Shown here: piece after piece, positions 45,311 through 56,099 of the stretch | How positions within the stretch are numbered: position 1 is the stretch's first letter | Layout of the letters: each line of letters starts with the position of its first letter | NCBI GenBank assembly: GCA_019279435.1 | Contig: JAAALK010000283.1 | Span: forward strand, 3,410,001 to 3,474,000 | Reading direction: 5' to 3' | DNA: 64,000 nt | DNA from: Zizania palustris | Lineage: Eukaryota; Streptophyta; Magnoliopsida; Poales; Poaceae | The notes under the pieces: model-generated | What the model was told of the DNA's origin: nothing | Databases searched by the model: none | The model's input: only the letters and a program-made list of their open reading frames with translations | Made by a program: the position numbers and the translations under genes

Positions 45311-45856
45311 TTTGTGAACATTTGTGTAATGGGATTGTAATATTCTGAACATTTGTGAACATTTTACATTTGTGACAAAGAGCTGGGTTGTACTCTTTTC
45401 CTGTTTAGGGTTTCTCACAAGGGTGAGTTTTACCTAAACAGGTTTTTAATGAGGCAACCATTGCACTAAAGCTCTTAATAAAGTGTGATATTGCCTGAAA
45501 CTATTGCTTTTCTACCCATTATATTTGAATACATTTTTTAAGTTTCAAATTTTAGTACTGGTTAAATTCTGGTGTGAGACACTAATAGTGCCCGTGTCGG
45601 CACTGGCACTGGCGTGCCATCGTGCCTGGTGGCCCGGCACGGCACGCCTAATGCTTAATAGTGTCGTGCCTGGGCCGATGAACAGGCACGGCGGCACTAT
45701 CAGGCACGGCACGAGTAGTATGTCGTGCCTTGTCGTGCCGTGCCTGATCGTGCCGTGCCTGATAGTGCTAGTGCTCGTGTCGTGCCGTGCGGCCCGTTTG
45801 GCCATCTATAGGGATGAAGCGGCTATCCCTGTGGTTTTGGTTGTGGAAGCGGCTAA

Positions 45857-46541
45857 GGGCACTCCTAACCCGACCATCCGTGTAGGATGTTTTCTTAGAT
45901 ATTTATTGTGCTGTTACATAGGAAAAAAATGATGTGATAAGTTATTTAACGAGTAAAAATACTAGAATATAAAGAAACCATGTCTTAAGGTTATTCACGA
46001 TGAGGGTTTCATGGTATTAATTACCATGGCTCATCATATTTTTTATTGACATGACATTCAATTAATGAGCGAAGAAAAGGAAGTAGTGTCATCACCATGA
46101 CATGGTGCTAACCTGTTTCCAAGACAGATGAAATGAAATGAAACGCCCACTAAGAGCTAAATTGTTTCATTAGAGAGAGGGTATTTCATGAGAGCTAGTT
46201 ACATTTAATTACACTGATTAGCCTAGGAAATAGTGAAGTAAAACTCTCCACTGAGAGAGGGTATTTCATTCAGTTGCAAAGCTAATGTGAACTTCTAGAA
46301 AATAGTGTTATGAAATCCACCACTGTGAATAGCCTAAGTAAGACACCATCTCTTCATTATATCCAAGACATGGATAGAAGTGATTGGATGAGAGGAGAGA
46401 GAAAAAAATAGTAGTATAAAAAATTTATTATAGATTCATACTAAAAAACTATGGTTGGGAATATAATTTCTAGATATAGTACTGTCTTGTTGACATGACA
46501 AAATAAGACCTCACCTAAGAAACTATGAGTTGAGATTGCCC
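45857..46541. mobile_element. Tourist-like (PIF/Harbinger) MITE, outer
   Basis: Ends GGGCACTCCTAAC and GTTGAGATTGCCC match as imperfect inverted repeats (10 of 13), with TAA on both sides (45854-45856 and 46542-46544), the 3-bp duplication of PIF/Harbinger elements. It has no coding capacity. A second MITE is nested inside it. Confidence 0.65.
45989..46334. mobile_element. Tourist-like MITE, nested inside the outer one
   Basis: Ends GGTTATTCACGATG and CACTGTGAATAGCC are inverted repeats (11 of 14), flanked by TAA at 45986-45988 and 46335-46337. Internally GAGAGAGGGTATTTCAT occurs twice (about 46173 and 46255). It is 346 bp with no ORF. Confidence 0.65.
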
Positions 46542-47198
46542 TAAAGAGGGGCCGTGCGTCATAGTGAGTGGTGCTTAAGTGGTTGAGGAAGTGGCGGTTG
46601 GCCACGACGCAACAAAATTGCTAGCAAGCAAGGAAGACACGACAAAGGCAGCCAGGGTGCACCGGCAGCCGTAAGAAGATCTCAAGGATATCATCCGATA
46701 GGACATAAAACTCATCCTCAAGCACTAGCGAAGGGCATCGATGGGTCAAGTAGAAGCTCTAGCATCGACGAAGGGCACTGGTGAGGCAAGCAAAAGCAGC
46801 AACTAATGGTGGTGCCTATGAGGATCGATCGGAATTAGGGATTGTGGCGAGCGCAGAAGAAACTGAGGCGCGCCGCCATATGGAAACTGAGCCAAAAGTA
46901 GGGATGGATTCGGTTTGGATACTGTTGTAAACGAATCCGAATAGCATTATTTACTACATTTTATTTCGAATATGAATATAGATTCGGATGTTCTCGAATA
47001 CGAATACACAATAGATATTTCGAATATGAATATGTATTAAGTTGTTTACTCGGTTTAACTCGAAATGTTCATTGTTTCACAAATTTTTCAAAAGTCCAAA
47101 GTGTCCAATATACTAAATTGGAATAATAATTAATAAGAAGCAATGATACACAATAAACTATACACAAACTATATTTTTAAACAACACTAGCTAAAACC
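46542..47198. other. No gene seen; left flank of the tandem array
   Basis: 46545-46900 is of mixed composition with a few near-repeats (AGCGAAGGGCATCGATGGG and CATCGACGAAGGGCACTGG). From 46900 the sequence becomes AT-rich with TTCGAATATGAATAT and GAATCCGAATAG motifs that recur in spirit at 49860-49990 on the other side of the array (AATTCGGATATCCG). The two flanks may be the ends of a single unrecognised element enclosing the array. Confidence 0.4.
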
Positions 47199-49735
47199 AT
47201 CAATTTATTTTAAACCATAACATATTACTTCTCAAAATTATAAATCCTCTTAAGAGAATCATAGGTTTCTTAACATCCTATAAGATAAATTTCTTAAAAT
47301 ATTTTCAAAATTTTATTATAATATCCACATATAATATTATAACAACATGACAAGTCTCGTATTTTTCAAACTTTATTTGATTTTTTTATAATTAAAAAAT
47401 TCTTAAACTTTACATTACCGATGAAGTGTCGTAACATAAATTTTTTAACATTTATTTAAATTTAGTGGATAAGAACTAAAAATGGACACAAAATGGTGAA
47501 TATAATTTTTCTATAAATTTTAATGCATTATTTTATGTACTTGTAGTTCAAATTTCACATATTCCAATTTAAATCCTAGAAAAACAATTAATGAGTTAAA
47601 AATAGCAAATGGATCTAGCAAAATACAAAACTTTTATATGGAATAAGATATATTATATTTGTTTACACAAAAAATTTCAAGTTCAAACAAACATTTAACC
47701 ATCAATTTACTTTAAACCATAGTCTATTACTTCTCAAAACTCTAATTTCTTTCAAGAGAATCTCAGGTTTCTTAACATCCTATATGATAACTTTCATGAA
47801 ACATTTTCAAAATTTTATCATAATATCTATGTATAATTTATAACACCACGACAAGTCTCATATTTTTCATACTTTGTTTGATTTTTTATAATTAAAAAAC
47901 CCTTAAGATCCACATTACCGATGAAGTGCCGTAACATAATTTTTTTAACATTTCTTTAAATTTAGTAGATAAGAAATAAAAATGGACACAAAATAGTGAA
48001 TATGATTTTTATATAAATTTTAGTGCATTATTTTAGGTACTTGCAGTTCAAATTTCACATATTCCAATTTAAATCCTTGAAACACAATTAATGAGTTAAA
48101 AATAGCAAATGGATCTAGAAAAATACAAAAATTTTATATGGAATGAGAAATTTTGTATTTTGATTAAAAAAATTTCAAGTTGAAACAAAAATTTAACCAT
48201 CAATTTACTTTAAATCATTGTTTATTACTTCTCAATACTCTAATTTCTCTCAAAAGAATCTCATGTTTCTTAACATCCTATATGATAAATTTTTTGAAAC
48301 ATTTTAAAACATTTATCATAGTATCTGCGTATAATATTATAACACCACGACAAGTCTCGTATTTTTAAGACTTTATTTGATTTTTGTATAATTAAAAAAC
48401 CCTTAAGCTCAACATTACCGATGAAGTGTCGTAACATAGATTTTTTAAAATTTCTTTAAATTTAGTGGATAATAACTAAAAATGGACACAAAATAGTTAA
48501 TATGATTTTTATATAAATTTTAGTGCATTATTTTAGGTACTTGCAGTTCAAATTTCACATATTCCAATTTAACTCCTAAAACATAATTAATGAATTACAA
48601 ATAGCAAATGGATCTAGAAAAATACAAACAATTTATATGGAATGATATATGTTGTATTTGGATTAAAAAAAAGTTTTAAGTTCAAACAAAAATTTAAATA
48701 TCAATTTACTTTAAACCATAGCCTATTATTTTTGAAAACTATATTTCCTTTCAAGAGAATCTCAAGTTTCTTAATATCCTATATGATAAATTTCTTGAAA
48801 CATTTAAAATTTTTTATCATAGTATCTACATATAATATTATAACACCATGACAAGTCTCGTATTTTTAATACTTTATTTTATTTTTTTAATTAAAAAATC
48901 CTTAAGCTGCATATTCCCGATGAAGTGTCGTAACATTGATTTTTTAACATTTCTTTAAATTTAGTGTATAAGAACTAAAAATAGATACAAGATAGTGAAT
49001 ATGATTGTTCTATAAATTTTAGTCTATTATTTTAGGTACTTGCAGTTCAAATTTCACATATTCCAATTTAAATCCTAGAAACACAATTAATGAGTTAAAA
49101 ATAGAAAATGGATCTAGAAAAATACAAAAATCTTATATGGAATGAGATATATTGTATTTGGATTACAAAAAAGTTTAAAGTTCCAACAAATATTTAAACA
49201 TCAATTTACTTTAAACCACATCCTATTACATATCAAAACTCTAATTTCCTCTAAAGAGAATCTCAAGTTTCTTAACATCTTATATGATAACTTTTGTGAA
49301 ACATTTTAAACATTTTATCATAGTATCTACATATAATATTATAACACCATGACAACTCTCGTATTTTTCAGACTTTATTTGATTTGTTATAATTAAAAAA
49401 CTCTTAAGCTCCACATTACCGATGAAGTGTCGTAACATAGTTTTTTAACATTTCTTTAAATTTAGTGTATAATAACTAAAAATAGACACAAAATAGTGAA
49501 TATTATTTTTCTATAAATGTTAGTGCATTATTTTAGGCACTTGTAGTTTAATTTTCACATATTTCAATTTAAATTCTAGAAACACAATTAATGAGTTAAA
49601 AATAGAAAATGGATCTAGAAAAATAAAAAAAAATATGGAATGAGATATGTTGTATTTTGATTATAAAAAAAATATAAATTTCAAACAAATATTTAACCAT
49701 CAATTTACTTTAAACCATAGCTTATTAATATTCAC
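47199..49735. repeat. Tandem array of ~500-bp AT-rich units
   Basis: The motif ATCAATTTACTTTAAACCA starts units at 47199, 47701, 48199, 48700, 49200 and 49699 (spacing 498-502 bp). Shared landmarks in each unit include ATTACCGATGAAGTGTCGTA, TTCAAATTTCACATATTCCA and GCAAATGGATCTAGAAAAAT. There are five full units and a partial sixth. None has a conserved ORF; the short frames at 48180 and 48642 shift with each copy. It is satellite-like, but only a few copies long. Confidence 0.85.
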
Positions 49736-51244
49736 TAACTTAAGTATTTCATAATTATATAAATAATAAATAATCCATTAATATAGTGATAATATATTAT
49801 CTTGAGTATAAGTTTAATCTTTATGAAATCCTAAAATGAATATGGATGTATCCATTTTTATATCCACATTTAGCAGAATTCGGATATCCGTTTACTTATC
49901 AACATTTGTAAAACGAATTCACATGTTTTTGAATGTCATCTATATTTAATTCGGATACAAATACTAATATTTATATTTACAATTATTACGAATAATTTAG
50001 ATATTCTGACATCACAGCTTTAACACGAGCTACATTTAGAGCGAGACCACGCCTTCCCGTTGGATCCTCATTGTAGACACATTGTACATCAAAAGGAGGT
50101 ATGCACTGTTTGCTAGGCATATACCGTATGCATCTACTTTTTTCCTTTTTAATAGTAGCCTTCGCTGTTTTTTGTTGTGCGGGTTTTCGGCTTTGCGAAG
50201 GCATCGTTTCAGCCGTTGGTGCATTGGTTCCCTACATCACGACCATATATTTCTACTTGCATAGAAGTATGTGCGTTGTTGTCCTGTGCACGAACTACGA
50301 TGCTGATTTTTACCGTGTGGAGAGCAACAGGTCGAGCCTAAAATCCGTCAAAATGGGTCAAATCTTTTATTTTCATTAAATGATTGTGTATTGTAGGTTT
50401 TGTCAATTAGAAAAATGATTATTTGTTAAGATGAATTCTTATTATATAAATTGTCATAAATGTGTGTATCTAAATCAATAACACGTTGATCAGTAGTTAG
50501 AACTATACATTAATCTTTGGTATATGTTCTTTTCCATAGTTGGGAGGCGCGTGCTTCACTGGATTCTTCTTCTGTTTACAATGGAACTAGCTTATTAGAG
50601 GAATCAACGTAGGAAGGAAACCACGTGTTCAAGTGTAGTATAGACTAGTCGTACTACAGTGTGAAAGAGATGTCATTTTTTCCACCCATTTGAAATTATC
50701 CCCTTGCAGCTCTTTACTGAATTACTGTATGGACTTCAGTTTCTTCAGATACATACCGGAATCGAGTAGGTTCAGACCCCCTCTCGATGGTATTCCGCCG
50801 AGTGAAAAACCCTGTAACAATAGCCCAAGTCGGCACACAATATCTCTGCAGGATGACCGAGTTGAGGGAAAGAATTAATCGATTCCATTCTGTGCCAGCA
50901 CTTTAGCTTTCCTGCACTATTTTTTCTCTTGCTTGAGGGCACGTCAGGGCAGCTTTGATTGGAGGGAGATTACATACCAAAAGCAAAGAAGACAAGGGAT
51001 GGATGGCTCCAAAAGAAGGTAAACTATCATGGACAGTCTCCAACTTTAAAGTGCTGTTGTGCATCAAAGCTGTCAAAAGAGGATAATCACCTTTACAGCT
51101 CTGGCCGATTCTTTTGTATTTCTGTTAATTCTCCGAACTCTCCGCCCATGATCCATTTGATCAGCTCTCGTTGTGTTGCACCAGCATGTTTATATTCACT
51201 TATCATGATCAATACAAGTGTGCGCTGCATCCCCAACTCTTTTA
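49736..51244. other. No convincing gene; probable eroded copia LTR on the right
   Basis: 49736-49985 closes the tandem array flank. 49986-50900 holds several short frames (62-92 codons, one with two hydrophobic stretches at about 50130-50260) without recognisable domains or supporting context. Because a degenerate primer site and a copia gag start at 51245, the preceding several hundred bases may be an eroded LTR, but no boundary can be set. Confidence 0.35.
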
Positions 51245-51781
51245 TGGTATCAGTCTCCTACACATCCTAAGCATCTTCCGCTGCTTCTCCCCTTTTCTCT
51301 TCCACATGATGTTGATGAGCTATGTCTCCTCCGACGTCACCAACCCTTTCGTAGCAGGCTCTGTGGCCATCTCGGTGGCTACGGCGCAACTCATCAACAT
51401 CAAGTCTCACATTCCTATGACTCTTTATCTCGGTGACTCCAACTTCGGCACCTGGCATACCTTCACCATTGCTTTTCGCAAGTTCGGCCTCCTCGACCAT
51501 ACTGATGGCATGACCGATGCCCTCCTAAAGCTCGACGATCCCAAATGGATGCAGATTGACGTCTACATCGTTTCCTGGCTCTACGCCACACTCTCCCCCA
51601 AACTTCTCTCCACCGTGCTCCAGTCGAACGATGACACCTACACAGTCTAGACTGCCATTAGTTCTCAGTTCCTCGACAACGTCATTCAGCGCACTGTCTA
51701 GGACCGACAAGCATTCCACGCTCTTCACTAGGATGACATGACAATAACCGAGTACAACGGCAAGCTCAAGATCCTAGTGGA
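51245..51781 (+). pseudogene. Copia gag fragment F with degenerate primer site
   Basis: TGGTATCAG at 51245-51253 matches the first nine bases of the Met-tRNA primer site. From ATG 51306 the frame encodes a copia gag N-terminal half (HIPMTLYLGDSNFGTWHTF, KFGLLDHTDG, IVSWLYATLSPKLL, MTITEYNGKLKILVD), of a type different from SIRE gag. Stops at 51648-51650 and twice shortly after inactivate it. It is cut at 51781 by the LTR on the other strand. Confidence 0.8.
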
Positions 51782-53191
51782 TGTGGGACCGGAACAAACG
51801 ACTAGAGGGGGGTGAATAGGGGCGTCAACAAATTCTTTCGAATTAATGGTCTTTTCTAAACACTCAACGCACATCTAAAACAAATACCGGAAGAAAGCTG
51901 ATTTGCAAATCACTGATAACAATAGTGCTATCACTCTCCTGTCAGATATAATGTGAAGCGACAGATCAAGATATAACACACACTAAAAATAATCTAGCCT
52001 TCAAAAAACAAATCGGTGTCCTGATTGAAAAGACATTAACTCAGTGCTCACGGGCAGATTAACACTAATTACTAATCTGACAATAAACCAATAAGAATCT
52101 AAAAAAATCTCATATTTTTTATCAAACTCACGATGTACACAAAAATCCCAGGAATTTAATTAATTACTAATCATGCAGAAAATAGATCAGAAGATTAACC
52201 TAATAATTAATCAAATGAACTACATCACATCCGAGGACAAAAATCAAGACGACCTAGTTGCAGCCGGCCCTAACATTGCAGATGTGTGCGGTTTTGGCTT
52301 GGGTAGTAGGTTCCTGTGTGCTTGTCGACAACAAGTGCTTGCAGCAGGAACTAGTAATACCCAGTGAAGAAAACCAGGCGTCAATTTTTGGAGAAGAAAA
52401 ACATGGAAGGAATAGCGTGATGAGCATGGAACATGTAAAAGGCTGGCCCGATCTTCCGATAGGTATGATTGAGACAATGAGGGGACGTTGAAGCTTTAAG
52501 GCTTCCGATCATGGACCAAAATATTACAATCGCTACACCCTCTTGTCTAGTCGTTATCAACCCTACTTTCACGTAGTCGACCTTATCACAAAGGTTTTGA
52601 TCCTGCATATTAATCATAGAACTTTGGAAGAACAAGGTAAATGCAATTTAAAATTGCAGATGATAATCTAAAGATTCGAGGTTTGGAGTTTTATAAACCG
52701 ATATACGGTGAAACTGTGACGATATAATAATCTAAGCAAAACCAAACCATAACAGTGGCGGCTGCTATCTATTTATAGGATTTACAAGACCCGGGCATGG
52801 GCCATACCGCCTATGGGGTATGGGTCGTGCCCTAGGAGGACTCAATCCTAACAGACTTAGGGGACTTAGTTTAATCGGATGCCTTGCTCCGTATTGGTGA
52901 CTTGTACGCTTATCAGCCCGATGATGGAAGGAGACCATTGTCCGAGTGGTGGATGATACTGATAGAGGTAGCAATCGGCTACCGACTACGGGCCGAGTGG
53001 TGGTTGTATGTTGGGAACGGTCGACAGTCGGTGGTCAGTCAATCGGCCCAGTGCCTGGTAGATATTGTCATGATGGATGATATTGCCAGCGATCGTCTGA
53101 TGGCTTATGCCGATGGAGGCTGATGACGATGGTGTTCTGAGTGGTGGCTGATGCTAATGGGGGTCATAGTCGGCAATCAGCCGATGCAACA
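51782..53191 (-). repeat. LTR on the minus strand (3' LTR of gypsy fragment G?)
   Basis: On the minus strand it begins TGTTGCATCGGCTGATTG at 53191, preceded by the purine-rich ATGGGAGAAGAAG, and ends GTTCCGGTCCCACA at 51782. A TATA box (CCTATAAATAGATAG) lies near 52775. It follows a gypsy integrase, which suggests a gypsy 3' LTR. Its last about 45 bp (TTCGAAAGAATTTGTTGACG, then CCTATTCACC and a C run) are very like the SIRE-type copia LTR ends in elements B and C. It may therefore be a composite of two LTRs. Confidence 0.55.
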
Positions 53192-53245
53192 CTTCTTCTC
53201 CCATGTTCTTGAGTATAATACAATAATAGGAACTTAGTAATCCAT

Positions 53246-53924
53246 CTACTCAAGCGTGGGTGTATCGGCCGTAGAGATGTCCTCATCATCCTTCCTTTCT
53301 TGAATTAGAGTCAGCCTCAACTCATCGTCAAATTCATCACCCAAGTAGTGCTTCAAATTGGCTACATTAAAAATGTTGCTGACGCCATAATCTGCAGGTA
53401 ATTCAATCTTCTATGTACTATCATTTATCTTGGCAAGAACTTTAAAAGGTCCAGTAGCGTGAGACATCAACTTAGATTTTTGCAAATCAGGAAATCTATA
53501 TTTTTGTAAATGTAGCCATACCAAATCTCCTAGTTCAAACATAACCTCCTTTCTACCTTGGCTATTGGTCAGTTGATATTTATCATTCATGTGCTCTATG
53601 TGCTCCTTAGTTGTTTAATACATTTGGAGGACAAATTCAACACATGTTTTAGCATCAAAATTTAACTTCTCAGTAGATGGTAGAGGTAATAAATCAATCA
53701 GAGCATTAGGGTTAAAACCGTATATCACCTAGAATGGACTTAGTTGTGTGGTGGAGTGGAGTGATCGATTGTAGGCGAACTCGACATGAGGCAAACACTC
53801 TTCCCACTTTTTCAAATTTGTCTTCAACACAACTCGTAGCATCGTAGATAGGGTTCTATTTACCACTTCGATTTGAGGATGGAATGAGAAACCATGTTGA
53901 AGAATATGGTTTTGATATTCCAGA
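53246..53924 (-). pseudogene. Gypsy integrase C-terminal part (fragment G)
   Basis: Minus strand: QHGFSFHPQ, IEVVNRTLSTMLRVVLKTNL with the catalytic Glu, HVEFAYNRSLHSTTQLSPF, then LGDLVWLHLQKYRFPDLQ, KIELPADYGVSNIFNVANLK and an acidic end DDELRLTLIQERKDDEDIS with a stop at 53246-53248. A few residues (TDGQT) before EVV are missing and at least one stop lies near 53618. It is cut at 53924 by the LTR of element D. Chromovirus-like by sequence style, but no chromodomain is visible. Confidence 0.8.
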
Positions 53925-54737
53925 TGTGATGAGTGATTGTCAACGGAAGTCAAAGGAAGGGAGAGATGAAGATCTGTCGAGTCTGAGGCGCATGTGACTC
54001 AAGTACACGGGCAGCGAGCGACGGCCAGGCAGAGGATCCACGGAGTCGGGCTGGCCCAATCCGGCTACATGGCTAGGAGTGGCAGATGATCCACCAGTCT
54101 GTTGACTGGGTTTGACTCAGGTACACGGGCGGCGAGCGATTGCTGGGCTGAGGAAGCTGCGGGGTCGGGTGAGGAGCCATGCTGAATAGCGTGGGCCTCA
54201 TGGCTCCAGAAGTGATGAGTCATTGTCAACGATAGTCAAAGAGGACAGAAGAAGAAGATATCTGCTGTTTCATGGGCCGCGTGTGACTCAGGTACACGGG
54301 CAGCGAGCGACTGTCGGGCAGAGGAGGCTGCGAAGTCGGGCCAGCCTAATCCGGTGCATGGGCCAGAAGCAGTAGAAGACCCACTGGGCTGTTGACCAGG
54401 ATTGACTCAGGTACATGGGCGGTGAGTGATTGCCGGGCTGAGAGAGCTGCGGAATCGGGCCGGCCCAATCCGGGTACCTGGTGCAAAGTCGGTGGAGGCT
54501 TTGTCAGTTTCGGCGCAAAACTGACGACCGTCGATCTTGTATCCGACTGTCCAGAAGAGAAGTCGTAGTCACTACGAAAACTTAGCTTCCGGATAAGTCA
54601 TCTGTATCTCTAGGCCCACAGTCAGTCAGTCGTGTCTGTAAAAATTCCTAAGGGCAGTAGAGTCTTTTCCTTTATTCTTGCGTCTGTAAAAACCCTAAGG
54701 GGCTGGTAGAATATTCCTAGTGTTGGGCAGCCTATAA

Positions 54738-54856
54738 GGGCTGGTTTGGGAGCCCAAAATCCCAGCCCATTCCCTGGGGATGGGCCGGGATTTTAGGCTA
54801 AAATCCCGGCCCATCCCCAGGGAATGGGCTGAGATTTTGGGCTCCCAAACCAGCCC
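54738..54856. mobile_element. 119-bp palindromic Tourist-like MITE in the 5' LTR
   Basis: Arms of 58 nt with a single mismatch around a 3-nt centre GGC; the outer ends are GGGCTGGTTTGGGAGCCC and its complement. Flanked by TAA on both sides (54735-54737, 54857-54859); the 3' LTR has one uninterrupted TATAAATAG at the same place. TAA duplication and end sequence fit PIF/Harbinger. It inserted after element C and splits the TATA box. Confidence 0.9.
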
Positions 54857-55292
54857 TAAATAGGGCCCCAATCCCTAGGGTTTGGACTACCCTTTTAGAA
54901 ATCACTTTTTCAATCATCCCTTGGGTCATTTTGTTCCTGCGTGCTTTTTCTCTCTCCCTATGTGTGCCGCCAGGCAACCTCCTGTTCTTCCTGAGATTCA
55001 TTTGGCTCTTTACTGTTTGGAAGCTTTTATTCCTATTGATTCTCATGCGCAGCACTTCATTTAAGGTTCTGCTGGTTCGGTTTGCACACAACTAATTTAT
55101 TCCTAAGCAGAAGCTTCTCTGTGGCTTCTGTTTGTTCTTCACAAGAGTACTAGTTCTTGTGGCTGGTAGCAAGTAGTACTACTTTCCTGTAGCTACAGTA
55201 TGCTAGTACTTTAGCCTTGCTTTTCCTGTGTTGCTTTTTGATCGAGTTGGCAGGGCCAAAGTCCCTTTTCTTATGTGAAGTCCAACTCTGTG

Positions 55293-55905
55293 AAGCAGAC
55301 TTCGAATCTGCAAGCTTCGAATCTGCAGGCTTCGAATCAGCAGACTTCGAATCTGCAAGCTTCGAATCTGCAGACTTCGAATCAGCAGACTTCGAATCAG
55401 CAGACTTCGAATCTACAAGCTTCGAATCTGCATACTTCGAATCTGCATACTTCGAATCTGCATACTTCGAATCTGCATGCTTCGAATCTGCAGGCTTCGA
55501 ATCAGCAGACTTCGAATCTGCAAGCTTCGAATCTGCAGGCTTCGAATCAGCAGACTTCGAATCTGCAAGCTTCGAATCTGCAGACTTCGAATCAGCAGAC
55601 TTCGAATCAGCAGACTTCGAATCTGCAAGCTTCGAATCTGCATACTTCGAATCTGCATACTTCGAATCTGCAGGCTTCGAATCTGCATACTTCGAATCTG
55701 CATACTTCGAATCTGCATACTTCGAATCTGCATACTTCGAATCTGCATACTTCGAATCTGCAGGCTTCGAATCTGCATACTCCGAATCTGCAACCTCCGA
55801 ATCTGCAACCTTCGAATCTGCAACCTCAGAATCTGCAACCTCAGAATCTGCAACCTCAGAATCTGCAACCTCTGAATCAGCAGACTTCGAATATGCAGAC
55901 TTAGT
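55293..55905. repeat. 15-bp tandem array in the C 5' LTR (about 40 units)
   Basis: The unit is GACTTCGAATCTGCA with variants at positions 1-3 (GGC, AGC, TAC) and TCAGCA for TCTGCA. Both TTCGAA and, in many units, CTGCAG are palindromes. Because the unit is five codons long and has no stop in most frames, five of the six frames stay open through it, giving pentapeptide repeats such as FESAD. These are not taken as genes. The 3' LTR copy (62212-62745) has five units fewer. Confidence 0.93.
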
Positions 55906-56036
55906 CAATTTGTTCTCGCTTTGCTGTTTAGTTTTCTTTTTAAATGCGTTGGGTTTTGGGAGCAGGCCATTGATTCGAAAGAATTTTTTAGGCGCCCATT
56001 CACCCCCCCTCTGGTCGCTACTTTCGGTCCTACAAG

Positions 56037-56048
56037 TGGTATCAGAGC
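56037..56048 (+). other. Primer binding site (initiator-Met tRNA)
   Basis: TGGTATCAGAGC two bases after the 5' LTR of element C. Confidence 0.95.
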
Positions 56049-56099
56049 TTGGTTAGGTTTTTTCCATACCTTAACCGGTTCTAAACCCCGGTAGTGACC

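Larger units (their letters stand above)
42197..45810 (+). mobile_element. Complete hAT (Ac-like) transposon
   Basis: 3614 bp bounded by perfect 12-bp inverted repeats, TATAGATGGCCA at 42197-42208 and TGGCCATCTATA at 45799-45810. It is flanked by the identical 8-bp duplication GGGATGAA (42189-42196 and 45811-45818), the size expected for hAT. Both subterminal regions (42215-42410 and 45595-45795) are dense in GGCACGGC/GCCGTGCC motifs, likely transposase binding sites. Inside are a TATA box, a leader with CCCTAA repeats and one uninterrupted transposase ORF. All parts needed for autonomy appear present. Confidence 0.93.
54170..56034 (+). repeat. Element C 5' LTR
   Basis: Begins TGAGGAGCCATGCTG, ends TTTCGGTCCTACA. 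Contains the MITE at 54738-54856 in its TATA box and a 15-bp tandem array at 55293-55905. Apart from these it matches the 3' LTR with scattered substitutions. Confidence 0.93.

Noticed and set aside
48180..48851. Short Leu/Phe/Ile-rich frames in the 500-bp array
   Set aside because: They are not conserved in frame between units and arise from AT-rich DNA.
49986..50880. Small frames (62-92 codons), one with hydrophobic stretches
   Set aside because: They have no family resemblance, no promoter or splice context, and lie between repeat remnants.
55293..55905. Heat-shock element cluster (TTC/GAA)
   Set aside because: Heat-shock elements need TTCnnGAA spacing; here TTC and GAA are directly joined (TTCGAA).
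55293..55905. CRISPR array
   Set aside because: The units are 15 bp with no distinct spacers, in a eukaryotic LTR.
55150..56056. Repeat proteins (FESAD, TSNLQ, SADSK types) in five frames
   Set aside because: They are by-products of a 15-bp tandem array without stops inside an LTR, and the same happens in the other LTR at 62072-62945.
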